In this document: one piece after another, positions 43,101-51,877 of the stretch
Position numbering within the stretch: position 1 is the stretch's first letter
Layout: each line of letters starts with the position of its first letter
DNA from: a virus
Direction: 5' to 3' (one strand)
IMG/VR virus record: IMGVR_UViG_3300025671_000055
Location: 1 to 64,000 of that record
Length of the DNA stretch: 64,000 nt
Program-made: the position numbers and the translations under genes
The notes under the pieces: model-generated
Database searches by the model: none
Seen by the model: only the letters and a program-made list of their open reading frames with translations
Told to the model about the DNA's origin: nothing

Positions 43101-46100
43101 CTTTTCTTTTTTATACTGTTCTTCCAAGCCTTTGATAAACTTCATTCTTTCCATTTCTGCGATAGCAGTATCTGTAAGTTTATCTATAATTTCATCTTTA
43201 CTAAGTCTCTTTACTTTTAAATAATGGGCAGTAGGAGAGTTTGAAGGTATACCTAATTTAATACCCACATTACCTTGTTGGTATTCTCTTTTACCTCTTC
43301 TATAATATAAACCAAAAGAAGTTGCTTCTAATTCTATATCAGACATCTTACCATAAGTAACAGCTTTGTTTTGTCCTTTTCTAGTAAGTCCGTCTAATAT
43401 AATAGATTTAAGATTATTTCTTAAACCGTCGTCATTTTTTAAATCTTGTAAGAAAGGCAAGTTACTTACTAATAAATCATTTCCTGCTACATTATCTATA
43501 AGCTTCTGAAGACTATCTTCATCTTTAACTTCTTCTAACATTTTATTAATCTGTCCTGAAAGAATAATGTTATACTTAGTTTTACCTCCTATACCTCTAA
43601 AACTAGAAACTAATTCGGTGTCTAGTGCAGGCTCTATAGCTTCTGCTAATTGTTGTACTAAACTTTTTCCTGAAGCTTTACTTTTTCCGTACTGAATATC
43701 TGTTTCAGGAGTTAGTTTAGTAAATGGATTAACTCTTGCTTTTGCGTCTCTTTTATATTTAGGAGTCTTAACTGTTCTTTTCTTTCCGTCTTCGCCAACA
43801 ACAGTTCGACTTTCCATCGCTGTTCTATCTGTTCCAACTAGTTTTTTACCTACCTCTTGGAGAACACGTAATAGATTTCCAATCTTTCCTCTTTTATATA
43901 AGAATTTTGCTCCTCCACTATTATAGATTTTATCTAATTGTTCAGGAGTTAAGAAAAGATTTACAGTAGCTAAGTGATCAGAAAGTAGTTTAAAGAATTT
44001 TCCGTTTTCAAAAAAGTCTACACTTTTTTCAGCTACTTTTTCATCAGCACTAACATCATTTTGTCTATATAAAAAATCTAATTTTAGTAAACCATCTAAG
44101 AAAGCTTTGGCTTTAGCTGCGTCTATATTATCTGTCCAAAGAGCATCTTGTTTACCTACTTTATATAATGAGTTAGTACTAGATAAGAAGTTAGCTATAA
44201 GATCTTCTGAAATAATATCTTTGATAGTTTTAGAGTTAGAACTAAATACTCTAAATTCTCCATTTACTTCATAGACACTTTCAAACTCTGCAAAGTTTTT
44301 ACTAGCAAAATTGGCAAAGAACAATGTTCTTAGTCTTGGATTCTGAGCAAATAAATCTATAACATCTTGTTTCCAAGGTTTATTTAGAGTAGCTAGTTTT
44401 GCGTCAAAGTTTTCTAAAGTATAACTATTAGCTACTTTAGATACTAAAGCAGCAAATACTACATTAGAATCTTCTACATCTTGAATACCAAAAGGAGAAA
44501 TTGCTTTTGAACCATCAGAATTATATTTAGGAATATTAGCAAAGAAACTAATAAGCTGTTGCTTCATTCCCTGCTTAGGATTTCTTTCAATACTATTTAT
44601 CTGTGCTACTCTATCTGGAGTATCTTCTCCTTCTTCAATAGCATTTATATAATCTTGTTCTGTAACTTGACCGTTAGTGCCTTCTTGAGGAGATCTACTC
44701 TCTGCTTCAAATCCTCCATAACTAATTTCAATACCTTCATTACTTTTTAAGAATCTATTAAACTGTTCTAATAAATCAGAAGACTTCATAAATTCTATTC
44801 TACCTTTTGGATTCTTCCTAACAATCTTTTGATTATTAGTTATGATTTTATAGAACTTACTAAAGTGATGAATTAAGTTTTTAAACTTAGCAACTTTTTT
44901 AGTATCTCCAGCTGCCTCTGCTTGTGCAAGAAGTTGTTTTGCGACTGCTATATCTCGAACAACATCAGTAATAGCATTACTAAATATAATATGAGGACCT
45001 GAGTTCTTAGACTTCTTACCTACTAAATTTATTATTTCAGGTACAGATAATTTATTTTCTGGGTCTAATTGTTGGCGGAATCCTTCAATGGCTTTTTTAA
45101 TCTTACTGTTAAAATATCTTAACGCCCATTTTTTCTCAACTGGATTTATATACTTTCTGTTAGGAGCAGTAGTTCTTACAGATTGTCCGATAGATTGTCT
45201 AATAGATCTTTTTAATACAGTGTTTTTAAATTTTATAGAATCCGCATACACTCCTAAGTTTATATTCTCAAATAAGTTATCTATGTTTAGAACTTTATTC
45301 TTTTTAAAGAAAACTCGTAACATTCTAGAAAGACCTTTAAAAAAAGCATTAGTCTCTTTAAAATTTTCTTTACCTGCTAATATATCTTTAGTTTTTTGTT
45401 GCCCCGTTCTTTTATCTTCAGGGACAGGTTGCTTGCTTACAGGCTTAAGCTTATCAACTTCTTGGCTTTGTTCATAAGCCATAAACTTATCTGCTAAGAA
45501 TTCTTCTAACTCAATAAAAGTAGGTCTAACATATTGAACTTCTTTAGTACCGTCTTCTAGAGTAACTTCTTTTCTTGTTAAAGGAATCTCTTCTTGATAC
45601 TTATAAAAGATCTCATTTAAGATTTTAACTCTTTGTTCTATAGGCAGAACTAAATTAAAAATAACATGAAATGCTTCGTGAGCTTCTGTTCCTGCTGGAG
45701 CTAACTCTGATATTAATACTGCAGCAGTAGTAAATAATCCATATAACTCATCTCCGTTTTTTAATGCTTGTTGCAGCATCTCAAAAGATTCTTTAGGAAG
45801 GTAGTGGCGTAAAGAATCAAAATCTTTAATGACTCTAACAGTGCCTTTCTTTCCTGACTGTCTTTTAAAAGACTCTCCTAATATTCTTTTAAGAGTTTCT
45901 AATCCTTGTTCTCTAGCTTTCTTAGCATCTTCTTTAGCAAGTTCAGGGTCCATCTTAGGGCCCATTTTTGTTTTAAGATTACTATCTCCAAAAGGATCTC
46001 CTATTATATCATCGCTAGAAGATACATCAGTATCTATATCGTCACCAGTCTCTGATTCTGAATCAAGAAGAGTACTTTCATTACTTCTAGTTTCTTCCAT

Positions 46101-47465
46101 TGCTGCTACACCTGCAGAGATGCCTTGTTCTTCTGCAGCTTTTATTATATCATCAAGATCTTGTGCAGATAATTCTTGGTCAGAGTCTATAATCTCTTCT
46201 CTTGTCGGAGCTCTTTCACCTGGCTCTTCTTTTTTTACTGGTTCTCCTTTTTGTTGTTTCTTTCCTTCTTCTGTAGCTTGTGCTGAAAGAAGTGCTAACT
46301 CTTCATCAAACTCAAATTCAAAATCATCGGGAGGTATTTGATCATCAAAGTATTCTGCTTCGTCTTTCTTAGTACTAGTTTGATTAGGATTAGGCTCATA
46401 AGCTTCGTTAGATGTAGGACCAAATTCCTCATTGAAATTTTTCTCATCACTTTTATCAAAGTCTAATACTTGCTGCTCATAAGCTTTTTTCTCAGACTCA
46501 CTTAATTGATAAGTTTCTAAAAAGAAAGAACTTGAATGAAAGAAGTTACCGTCTTCATGAAATAAGTCAGTAGTAATAGCTCCGCTTTCTGCAACTTGTT
46601 GATTATAGTTTCCTTCGTTGATTCTAGCAAAATCTATTTTTCTAATTCTTTTTCCTAAAAAATCAATAGCTGCATCTATTTGATCTCCTGGAATTTTTAT
46701 TTCTTGAGGGACAATTACTTCTCCTTCTACTTCTGTCCACTTAAATTCGAAATAAGAATCTTTTTTAGTATTGCCTCTTTTGTATTCAATATTAAATCTA
46801 TAAGTAATATCTTCAAGAACTTCTCTAATTTTTTTGATATCATCAATATTAGTAGCTTCTTGTAATTCTTTTAGTTTAGTTTTTACAGTGTCAAAATCAT
46901 TTGTATCTGCTATCTTATGGGTAAATAACTTAACAGGATATAAACCATATGCAGAAGGAACTAACATGTAAACATATCCAGGTTCTAAACTTTCACTGAG
47001 ATTTACTTTAGAGTTTTCTAGTTTTTCTCTTAATGCTTTTGCTTTTTCTGACCCCGCTCTCCCTGTATGAATAGTACTCATGACTGTATCTCCTTGTCCA
47101 TCTTGTCCAATGTTAACACGATCAATAGTTTTAATAACTAATAGTAGTTCATTATTTTTATCGCCTCTAGCATCAGCTGCTTTTTTTAATAAAACAGCAG
47201 GATTATTTTTTAAAGGCTCTCCATTGTTTTGTGGATCTGTACCAACATTAAGATTTCTTTGAATCTTTCTTTTAATTCTAACTCTTACAGGAGCTTGCTG
47301 TACAGTTTCTTTAGGTTTGTTGATTATTTTAGTTTCATCTAACTGAAACTCTTTTAGAGAAATCGCTTCACCTCTTAATAGCTGATCTAATAAACCATTA
47401 TTAAGAATAGATTTAAACTCTTCCTCACTTCGCCAATTACCGTCGTACCAATACTTACAAGCCAT
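37122..47465 (-). CDS. Giant virion RNA polymerase with two zincin domains
   Basis: 3,447 residues. GLDFDIDKLYF places DFDID at 2105-2109, the DxDxD metal-binding motif of the two-barrel RNA polymerases of crAss-like phages (phi14:2 gp66/YonO type). An N-terminal zincin-like domain has HEAFH at 596-600 with a downstream EEFLADKF, giving a third ligand. A second has HEVTH at 3232-3236 followed by FEFVAEIF. Residues about 370-470 are an acidic, disordered linker. It is expected to be packaged in the virion and injected to transcribe early genes. The zincin parts may process the polyprotein. The length is very large even for this family and suggests fusion of units that are separate elsewhere. 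Confidence 0.85.
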   Translation of the reverse strand: MACKYWYDGNWRSEEEFKSILNNGLLDQLLRGEAISLKEFQLDETKIINKPKETVQQAPVRVRIKRKIQRNLNVGTDPQNNGEPLKNNPAVLLKKAADARGDKNNELLLVIKTIDRVNIGQDGQGDTVMSTIHTGRAGSEKAKALREKLENSKVNLSESLEPGYVYMLVPSAYGLYPVKLFTHKIADTNDFDTVKTKLKELQEATNIDDIKKIREVLEDITYRFNIEYKRGNTKKDSYFEFKWTEVEGEVIVPQEIKIPGDQIDAAIDFLGKRIRKIDFARINEGNYNQQVAESGAITTDLFHEDGNFFHSSSFFLETYQLSESEKKAYEQQVLDFDKSDEKNFNEEFGPTSNEAYEPNPNQTSTKKDEAEYFDDQIPPDDFEFEFDEELALLSAQATEEGKKQQKGEPVKKEEPGERAPTREEIIDSDQELSAQDLDDIIKAAEEQGISAGVAAMEETRSNESTLLDSESETGDDIDTDVSSSDDIIGDPFGDSNLKTKMGPKMDPELAKEDAKKAREQGLETLKRILGESFKRQSGKKGTVRVIKDFDSLRHYLPKESFEMLQQALKNGDELYGLFTTAAVLISELAPAGTEAHEAFHVIFNLVLPIEQRVKILNEIFYKYQEEIPLTRKEVTLEDGTKEVQYVRPTFIELEEFLADKFMAYEQSQEVDKLKPVSKQPVPEDKRTGQQKTKDILAGKENFKETNAFFKGLSRMLRVFFKKNKVLNIDNLFENINLGVYADSIKFKNTVLKRSIRQSIGQSVRTTAPNRKYINPVEKKWALRYFNSKIKKAIEGFRQQLDPENKLSVPEIINLVGKKSKNSGPHIIFSNAITDVVRDIAVAKQLLAQAEAAGDTKKVAKFKNLIHHFSKFYKIITNNQKIVRKNPKGRIEFMKSSDLLEQFNRFLKSNEGIEISYGGFEAESRSPQEGTNGQVTEQDYINAIEEGEDTPDRVAQINSIERNPKQGMKQQLISFFANIPKYNSDGSKAISPFGIQDVEDSNVVFAALVSKVANSYTLENFDAKLATLNKPWKQDVIDLFAQNPRLRTLFFANFASKNFAEFESVYEVNGEFRVFSSNSKTIKDIISEDLIANFLSSTNSLYKVGKQDALWTDNIDAAKAKAFLDGLLKLDFLYRQNDVSADEKVAEKSVDFFENGKFFKLLSDHLATVNLFLTPEQLDKIYNSGGAKFLYKRGKIGNLLRVLQEVGKKLVGTDRTAMESRTVVGEDGKKRTVKTPKYKRDAKARVNPFTKLTPETDIQYGKSKASGKSLVQQLAEAIEPALDTELVSSFRGIGGKTKYNIILSGQINKMLEEVKDEDSLQKLIDNVAGNDLLVSNLPFLQDLKNDDGLRNNLKSIILDGLTRKGQNKAVTYGKMSDIELEATSFGLYYRRGKREYQQGNVGIKLGIPSNSPTAHYLKVKRLSKDEIIDKLTDTAIAEMERMKFIKGLEEQYKKEKKENKDAVPHPLLLNKNYVKRGKNFQLLTFLNKVPAKNLKTKQGIKKEIQKFFEFNLEKDTFFRQQYLKYKESGIVEGKTAEGLMTFNPNILDKSLETTQAQNEVFIDYLMNTFYYNAQTNVLFAGDPSFYKGTTDYQKRFKQIFSPGTYTTLTGSYSAIILEDSMVPTSKENLKHINDIIDKSNMTPVEKEALKIMWKEKANAKKVGDQNNESDGGTFVSLDFRKKILKGLGEWGEAHDKAYDRIKKGKETIEDLRIIDPPASPLKPFTFTQMYVDGVRVPMQIKNSETVLTKSFALKKDKQGNLVYPKLAAIYEDMERGAYEVALFESAVKVGGITNGKDSRFTHYEKQADGSYIPSVGYDSVKVFNLDISDYRKQQETPAHHIDERSNFGSQLRTLITGDIAMDQDYDLFIGDTRTSLKGYEVVSLYQDIIFDDLKESFESLEKDMVNPDGTLNYVKLIPLLREHAVERNMGDQYLQAISPVEVTVNDASLGSKKTITTALPLFHPRILYQTETLLHSIFKNNVVKQKIKGGGVINTPSYGVSTLQREEDADLVGERYHPKLKIEDGKIIWEVLMPHTSKKFFPTKDGEVDFEYINMYASELLEIIANRIPTEDKYSMFNIRIIGFTPPSMANTIIMPPEVTTIAGLDFDIDKLYFLSKHFRVIDNIPKITQYYSTIDNQEQANDLAENIYRNKILIKKFAEDTIKNEKEREEFLKRVETSIQEVALATKDKNRSLSDIKREIRESERELKKSKQLNTEDAKALKKELQETIDSFYNILNGQEWDEELVEKSIALQEAEEGKNVIIDVIASALLDAKNLGINISSYNTRAARDNMKINIMKSILENRNTAAAIINPGNFDSLKYAGARIRLLKAGKTKEANLKGKELLAAADKLDDDADFNIAYPSTQLELFRRNMDGNDLIGIMANHNTHHAKAQYTNLKLVDQLEFNKQTYQALNQIRSRTGKRISRILATKLAAVVDNAKEPISAFLNFNMFTANVVALADRLGVDEAFMFALLNQPAILELTNRVQNEQGSMSKQNLVSQIKKEIIANLQEQIPSGTTVKPVNIKDLTTEMLEKTLSGKKGVKNAFIQKAALALFEELDTIAEELSRGIRASKTDSVTAYGSTGAADYVFLNNQTRILVDNQRGANKISGLEEIFLYKNPKQKQSPAFTTYGLYKPIGIYEKVFPTIGNINENNPTETKFSPLGLIKEKFTEFKGTGVLREEEAQLINSNYLNYIASEFKFFHHDQIDDILKKFPGEFLTFKRNLPENSPFKPLMDQLHIVRPDLTSPISRIQFYQTGKFAEDIEALSDSWERMLLDPDPEIREIAKKLIKYSFFANGFNFGPYTFANVIPVMFFTNEYQSTQPDLMIQDGGGQLTMNELLQKRLMVENYDSEYNGRFIEQFIRNYSNRHNFIPTAKIDRTLSEEDAGNYLTPTGRITSTFYEADANIIKDLKGNLVVIGNYATTNLRDRFDEPVPYIKAYDTKINNHYATSIYKLTDTIIEYNSNNQEIVVYKYNRVPNLGISNVALEFNALGAIENSVSPAPDTIKDGKTEAQRLADQAVDNEITQNIKSAEGEVPSTIKPKVDLTKKTAPVDLSTDTEMYRLQYKDAEFIAEIKNGKFQIFNAKNMEQKFVDKTPENDPVVKELYEMFKLKVSGISETLVDNYHDSVSWEQLAVNFDRSFFDPEKIKGSQDVLRAFWPYLEKDSNISQLVTKLGRVNFEVKFLNNEEWAEQTRGRGTYMFYYNDTIYLNEETIRQVDSGAFYLYAFLHEVTHAFTIDLVVKGKQTTVKDGKRVTQDIIDKELRQKNTELTNLFKEAKNLDKKSESPKQDLYGFTDEFEFVAEIFTNPDFANHVKSLRAPQESKSIWQKFIDWLTSIFYEVPKKGRGEEIYEESMELINAIVENVTKDYRETIQREREQISEGDKWLRDNQNYIVEEIYQNGPSITNYLYGIKTANGTSTRDIMTQQEWDTLSPEEKYNVIKCN

Positions 47466-47479
47466 GAATTAAAATTTAT

Positions 47480-47487
47480 CAAAGTTA
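47480..47487 (-). promoter_or_regulatory. Candidate internal late promoter box (TAACTTTG)
   Basis: TAACTTTG on the minus strand fits TAnnTTTG, 14 bases before the giant polymerase start. The surrounding sequence (AAAAAT, two bases, GTAACTTT, then ATAAA and ATTT) is nearly repeated before the 1,128-residue gene. No -33 box is clear. Confidence 0.45.
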
Positions 47488-47497
47488 CGGATTTTTA

Positions 47498-50400
47498 CTA
47501 ACATTGTTTTTCTCCTATATAGTTATTGCCGTCTAAGATATCAACGTACCCTTCACCGAATCTATTACTAAGCTGTTCAATTATATCATCGAAATTTTCT
47601 TCTATTACTTTTTCTCTAGCAGTCTGTTCTACTTCTGTTTCTGGCGAAGTAGTTTTTATTAGTTTACTATCTTCTAATGTACCTGTTTTTGAAATTCTTA
47701 CTATTCCTCCTTCATCAGGAAATAAAATTTCTACTTGATCAAATCTAACACCGTTTGGATCTACAATAATATTAACTATTGTTCCTTTTCCAAATTTTGG
47801 ATGTATAATATTATCACCTTTTTTAAGTGTATCAAGTAATCCTAAATCAGATGCTATATCTACTGTAGTAGTTTGTTCTTGTTTGAAATATAATCCTTGT
47901 TTTATAGCCTCATCTACAACAGCTCGTCCTAAAGGAGAAGAATAATTTCCTACTACTTTACCTGTTTCTAGATTAATTACTTCACCTTCCCCAAAAACTA
48001 AATCTACATTAGTAGAATATTTAACTCCTTTATACTCAACAATAATAGGAGGCAGATCTTTCTGTTCTACGTACTTTGATGTAGTAGTTTCTTTAGTTTC
48101 TGTTTTAAAAGCAACAGTAGCTTGATATCCTTCATAAGATTCTATAGAGTCTTTAGTTGTTGATGATATAAATCCTCCGTCAGTTTCTTTTGTAGAATTA
48201 TATAAAGCCTCTCTTAAACCTTTTACACTAGGGTTTCTAGAAGTTGTTTGAAGTCTTCCTATAAAAGTATCTCCATGATATACATTAATACCGATGTTAT
48301 CAGCATCATATACACTTTTATCTCCGTAAGAATTTCCGTTCTCATCTAACTCAGTAGCAAATTTAAATTCAGCTGTCTCTTCGTATTTTTCTAAATCTTC
48401 ATTATTTAACCAATCAGGGCTATTAACTTTCTTCATGTCGTACCCATCTATTTCTGTTTGAGTAGTTGGTCTACCTTGACTATCTTCCCAAGGATAAGGT
48501 TTACCTGTTTGTGGATTTATTGGCGTTTTTATTAATTTGCCGTCTTCGTCAAATCTTAATTGCTTTTCGTTAATAGTAGGAATGTTACCACTAGTAGATT
48601 GTTCGACAGCTTCTTCGAACATGTCATCAATAGTAAAAGCTTCTTTCTTCTCGTCTTTAAACTCTGATGTACTTTGTACAGGTTCAGGAGTTACGTTTTC
48701 TTTCTTTGAATTAGCAAAGTTAGTATTACGTTTAGAAATCTCTGAAACTATATCTTCATAGTTATTTAGAATAGTATTGAATGCATTTAAAAAACTAGTT
48801 TTAAAATCCTCGTTATCTTTAAAGTTATCTATATTATCTAATGAGTAATCTAATCCATTAGGAAGCTCGTCTCGGCTTTCCATAACTTCAAAAATATGTT
48901 CTACTAGATTAGCATTCTTTCCATCTTTTAATGCCTCAACTACTTCTTCATATGGAGCAGTTTCTGGGTCAGATAATTTTGATTTTACAGTATTTAATTG
49001 GCTTATAACATTTTCAGAATGAGCAGGAACATCTTTTCCAAAAAGTTCTCTATAAGAATCAAGATTTGTTTTTACACTAGAACCATCTTGTTTTTTATTG
49101 ACAGCTTCTTCTGCTCGTTTTTTTATGCCATCTATAAGCTCTTCAGCAAATTGTTTTTCAAAATCTTCTTTTAATTTAAACCAGGTATTGGCTCCTTTAT
49201 TTGTAAAGAGAGTAGAATAGATTTCAGAAACTTTAGCTTGCTTAGTTTTAATTTGAAATATATCTTTAACAATACCTTCTATTTCAGATTTATTAAAGTT
49301 ATATGATTCAAAATTATCTTCTTTTATTTGACCTAAGATCTCTTTAATAAAACTATCTAGTTTTTTCTTGCCTTCTTCTTGTGCAAAATAAATTACGTCT
49401 CCTTTTTCTACAGCTGCTAGTACTTCTCTATAATTTTCATCTTTATATAAAACATCTAGATTACTATTAGGAGCTAATTCATTTAGTTTTTCTCTTAGTT
49501 CTTTTTCTCTTTCTTTTAGATTGTCTCTACTAGATAATAAATAAACAGCTTGTTTTTTAAGAGCGTTTTGTTTATTTCTTATAAAGTTTGCTTTTGCTCG
49601 CATATAATCCTGCTGATCCATTTCGAGCTCAGGATTCTTACTTGGGTCAAGTTCTTCTAATTGATCTAATCCTTTATAATTTTTAAGAAAGAATTTATCT
49701 ATCCAGGTTTTTCTATCACTAGCTATAGAATCAAATGTATCTTGATTCTTAACAATTGTGTCAACTCTTTTACGAAGAGTTTCTAAATTCTTCTTTTTAG
49801 TTTCTTCTGTAAATTGAAGAGCTTCATCTTTGTGAGCAAACTGTTCGTTAAACTCTTCTAGAGACATATTCTCTAAAGCATCTATATCCTGGTACACTGT
49901 GTCCAGAATTCCATTGCTCATTCTGTTTTCTACAAAATTAAATAGCTCATCAAATTCTGCGTTCTTATATCCAAAGACATCTCCTTTAGCTAGAGCAAGA
50001 TCTTTATCTTCTTGTATACTAACAGATTTTCTAAAAGCATCGAAATTATTTTTAAGGACTTCATTCATTTGAATTCCTTCATTATAATTTTTTATAGCAG
50101 CTTCTACTTCAGAAATCTTTTCTGATACTTCTCCTACTGCTTCATAAAAACCCCCGCTCCATCCAAGACCCATCTTACCACTTGCTTTAGGTTTTACCAT
50201 AGGAATCCCTAAGAATCCCATTAAAAATCCTAAACTCATGGAATCAATTCCTTCTATAGATGTAGCATACTTTCTAGAAGCACTTGCCATAGCTTGTATA
50301 AAGCCTATAGAAGAGTCTCTAGCGCTTTTAGTATAAGGAGAAGCCCAATAGTCTGAATATCCTTTTTCTATAACACCTTGAGAAAATTCTTCAAATCCTT

Positions 50401-51877
50401 CAGTAATACCTACTTTTAATGAAGGCATTGCATATTTAAATAAGAATTTTTCTAATTTAGTTGCACTTGCAAATTCTGAAACTAATTTTCCTGTAGCATC
50501 TCTAGTTGTTCCATAAAGGACTCCGCTTCTAGATAAAATCTTTTGATTGTTTCTAAAACCTGATCCAAATATTTTAGGGAACTGAATCATATAACTAGCA
50601 CCTACTAATGGAATATTAGTAAGGAATGCTGCCGTACCTGCATTCTTAGAATTATGTTGCATCATTGCTAGTTCTCCTCTAGGAATTTTTCTAGCAATAG
50701 TTTCAATGATTTCTTCTTCTGAGATTTCTAGATTACCAAACTCATCTGTATTTTGGCGAACAAGTTCTTTATATTCCTCAAACAATTGAGGATCGTTCTT
50801 TATATATCCGTATTTAGATTGTAATAAAGTACTGTCTTGAGTGTCTTTACCAATCATTGCTGATTCATAAGCAGCTGATCGATACATAGTTCCTATAGTA
50901 CCCATACCTTTTTGTAAAGCATCGGTAGCTTTTACTATCTTTCTCATAGACTGTATGTCGTCTAATTTTTCTAAACCTCTAATAGCTCTGTAAGCTTTAG
51001 AAAATTTTTCTGTACCAATAGCGCCTGCACGAGCTATCGTTCTAGTGGGCCTTCCCATGGCTCCTTTTAATCCTACTTTTCCTAAAAGTATTTCTGCACC
51101 CACTGCCCCCATAACAAAAGAGACTGTGGGAACAATATCGTCGTTAATAGATTTAAAAGGATGATCAGCTATTCTAGAAAAGAAAGTTTGTTTATCTCTG
51201 TTTTTAGCATAATCGTATCCTCCGTAGATTACAAGACGTTGGTCTATGTATTCTTGGTTTTTATTAAACCACTCGCCTACATCATTATCAAAAACTTTAG
51301 TTCTATCCCAATTCCATAATGCTGATCCTACTCCATATATAGGTGCTAAAATATTTGCTCCTATATTATTTAATGTAGAACCTGCTAATTTACCAGAAGT
51401 AGTTCCCAATGATTCCCAAAAACCTTGATTTTCATCTAAATCATCTACAAACTTTTTTAATTGTTTGTAATAATTGTTTTGTCTAAATGCAGCATAATCT
51501 CCTATCTCTCTATTAAATGTTATACCATAAGTATCAGGATCTAGTAGCCTAGTCATTTTACTGCCGTGCTGTCTAATATATTCTGCACGCTCATTAGGAT
51601 CAGGAATTGCTTTAGCTAAATCAACAGAAGTAAATAATTCTTTAGCAGCGGGATCTACCATAAAGTTAGTTCCCTTAATAGTATCATTAGTTACTCCGTT
51701 AATACCTGCATTTGCTAGATTATTTATAAAATCTTGTTGCTCTTTTCTAGGCTGTATATAAGCATCAGAAGATTGTATTTTTTCTTCTGCAGATTGTAGT
51801 ATGGGATTTATTTGAGGTTCTCCATCAGGATTACTAGTATCCATCCCTTTAAGATTGAGTTCTTTCTCGTCTGCCAT
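47498..51877 (-). CDS. Large virion cargo protein with Tudor-like C-terminal domain
   Basis: 1,459 residues, encoded just upstream of the giant polymerase. The first third contains glycine/alanine-rich hydrophobic stretches (VPTVSFVMGAVGAEILLG; FLTNIPLVGASYMIQF) that may contact membranes during ejection. The middle is long helical and charged. Near the C-terminus, residues about 1352-1397 (KKGDNIIHPKFGKGTIVNII, then VEILFPDEGGIVRIS) match the small Tudor/KOW-like barrel at the end of UvrD/PcrA helicases, which in PcrA binds RNA polymerase. It is probably an injected protein that may contact the polymerase (inference). Confidence 0.75.
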   Translation of the reverse strand: MADEKELNLKGMDTSNPDGEPQINPILQSAEEKIQSSDAYIQPRKEQQDFINNLANAGINGVTNDTIKGTNFMVDPAAKELFTSVDLAKAIPDPNERAEYIRQHGSKMTRLLDPDTYGITFNREIGDYAAFRQNNYYKQLKKFVDDLDENQGFWESLGTTSGKLAGSTLNNIGANILAPIYGVGSALWNWDRTKVFDNDVGEWFNKNQEYIDQRLVIYGGYDYAKNRDKQTFFSRIADHPFKSINDDIVPTVSFVMGAVGAEILLGKVGLKGAMGRPTRTIARAGAIGTEKFSKAYRAIRGLEKLDDIQSMRKIVKATDALQKGMGTIGTMYRSAAYESAMIGKDTQDSTLLQSKYGYIKNDPQLFEEYKELVRQNTDEFGNLEISEEEIIETIARKIPRGELAMMQHNSKNAGTAAFLTNIPLVGASYMIQFPKIFGSGFRNNQKILSRSGVLYGTTRDATGKLVSEFASATKLEKFLFKYAMPSLKVGITEGFEEFSQGVIEKGYSDYWASPYTKSARDSSIGFIQAMASASRKYATSIEGIDSMSLGFLMGFLGIPMVKPKASGKMGLGWSGGFYEAVGEVSEKISEVEAAIKNYNEGIQMNEVLKNNFDAFRKSVSIQEDKDLALAKGDVFGYKNAEFDELFNFVENRMSNGILDTVYQDIDALENMSLEEFNEQFAHKDEALQFTEETKKKNLETLRKRVDTIVKNQDTFDSIASDRKTWIDKFFLKNYKGLDQLEELDPSKNPELEMDQQDYMRAKANFIRNKQNALKKQAVYLLSSRDNLKEREKELREKLNELAPNSNLDVLYKDENYREVLAAVEKGDVIYFAQEEGKKKLDSFIKEILGQIKEDNFESYNFNKSEIEGIVKDIFQIKTKQAKVSEIYSTLFTNKGANTWFKLKEDFEKQFAEELIDGIKKRAEEAVNKKQDGSSVKTNLDSYRELFGKDVPAHSENVISQLNTVKSKLSDPETAPYEEVVEALKDGKNANLVEHIFEVMESRDELPNGLDYSLDNIDNFKDNEDFKTSFLNAFNTILNNYEDIVSEISKRNTNFANSKKENVTPEPVQSTSEFKDEKKEAFTIDDMFEEAVEQSTSGNIPTINEKQLRFDEDGKLIKTPINPQTGKPYPWEDSQGRPTTQTEIDGYDMKKVNSPDWLNNEDLEKYEETAEFKFATELDENGNSYGDKSVYDADNIGINVYHGDTFIGRLQTTSRNPSVKGLREALYNSTKETDGGFISSTTKDSIESYEGYQATVAFKTETKETTTSKYVEQKDLPPIIVEYKGVKYSTNVDLVFGEGEVINLETGKVVGNYSSPLGRAVVDEAIKQGLYFKQEQTTTVDIASDLGLLDTLKKGDNIIHPKFGKGTIVNIIVDPNGVRFDQVEILFPDEGGIVRISKTGTLEDSKLIKTTSPETEVEQTAREKVIEENFDDIIEQLSNRFGEGYVDILDGNNYIGEKQC

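Noticed and set aside
45829-46341. 170-residue plus-strand open frame opposite the giant polymerase gene
   Set aside because: It lies wholly inside a convincing minus-strand gene, is Ser/Pro-rich as expected for an antisense shadow of Glu/Asp-rich coding sequence, and has no motif or leader. The same holds for the other plus-strand frames across 37-58 kb.
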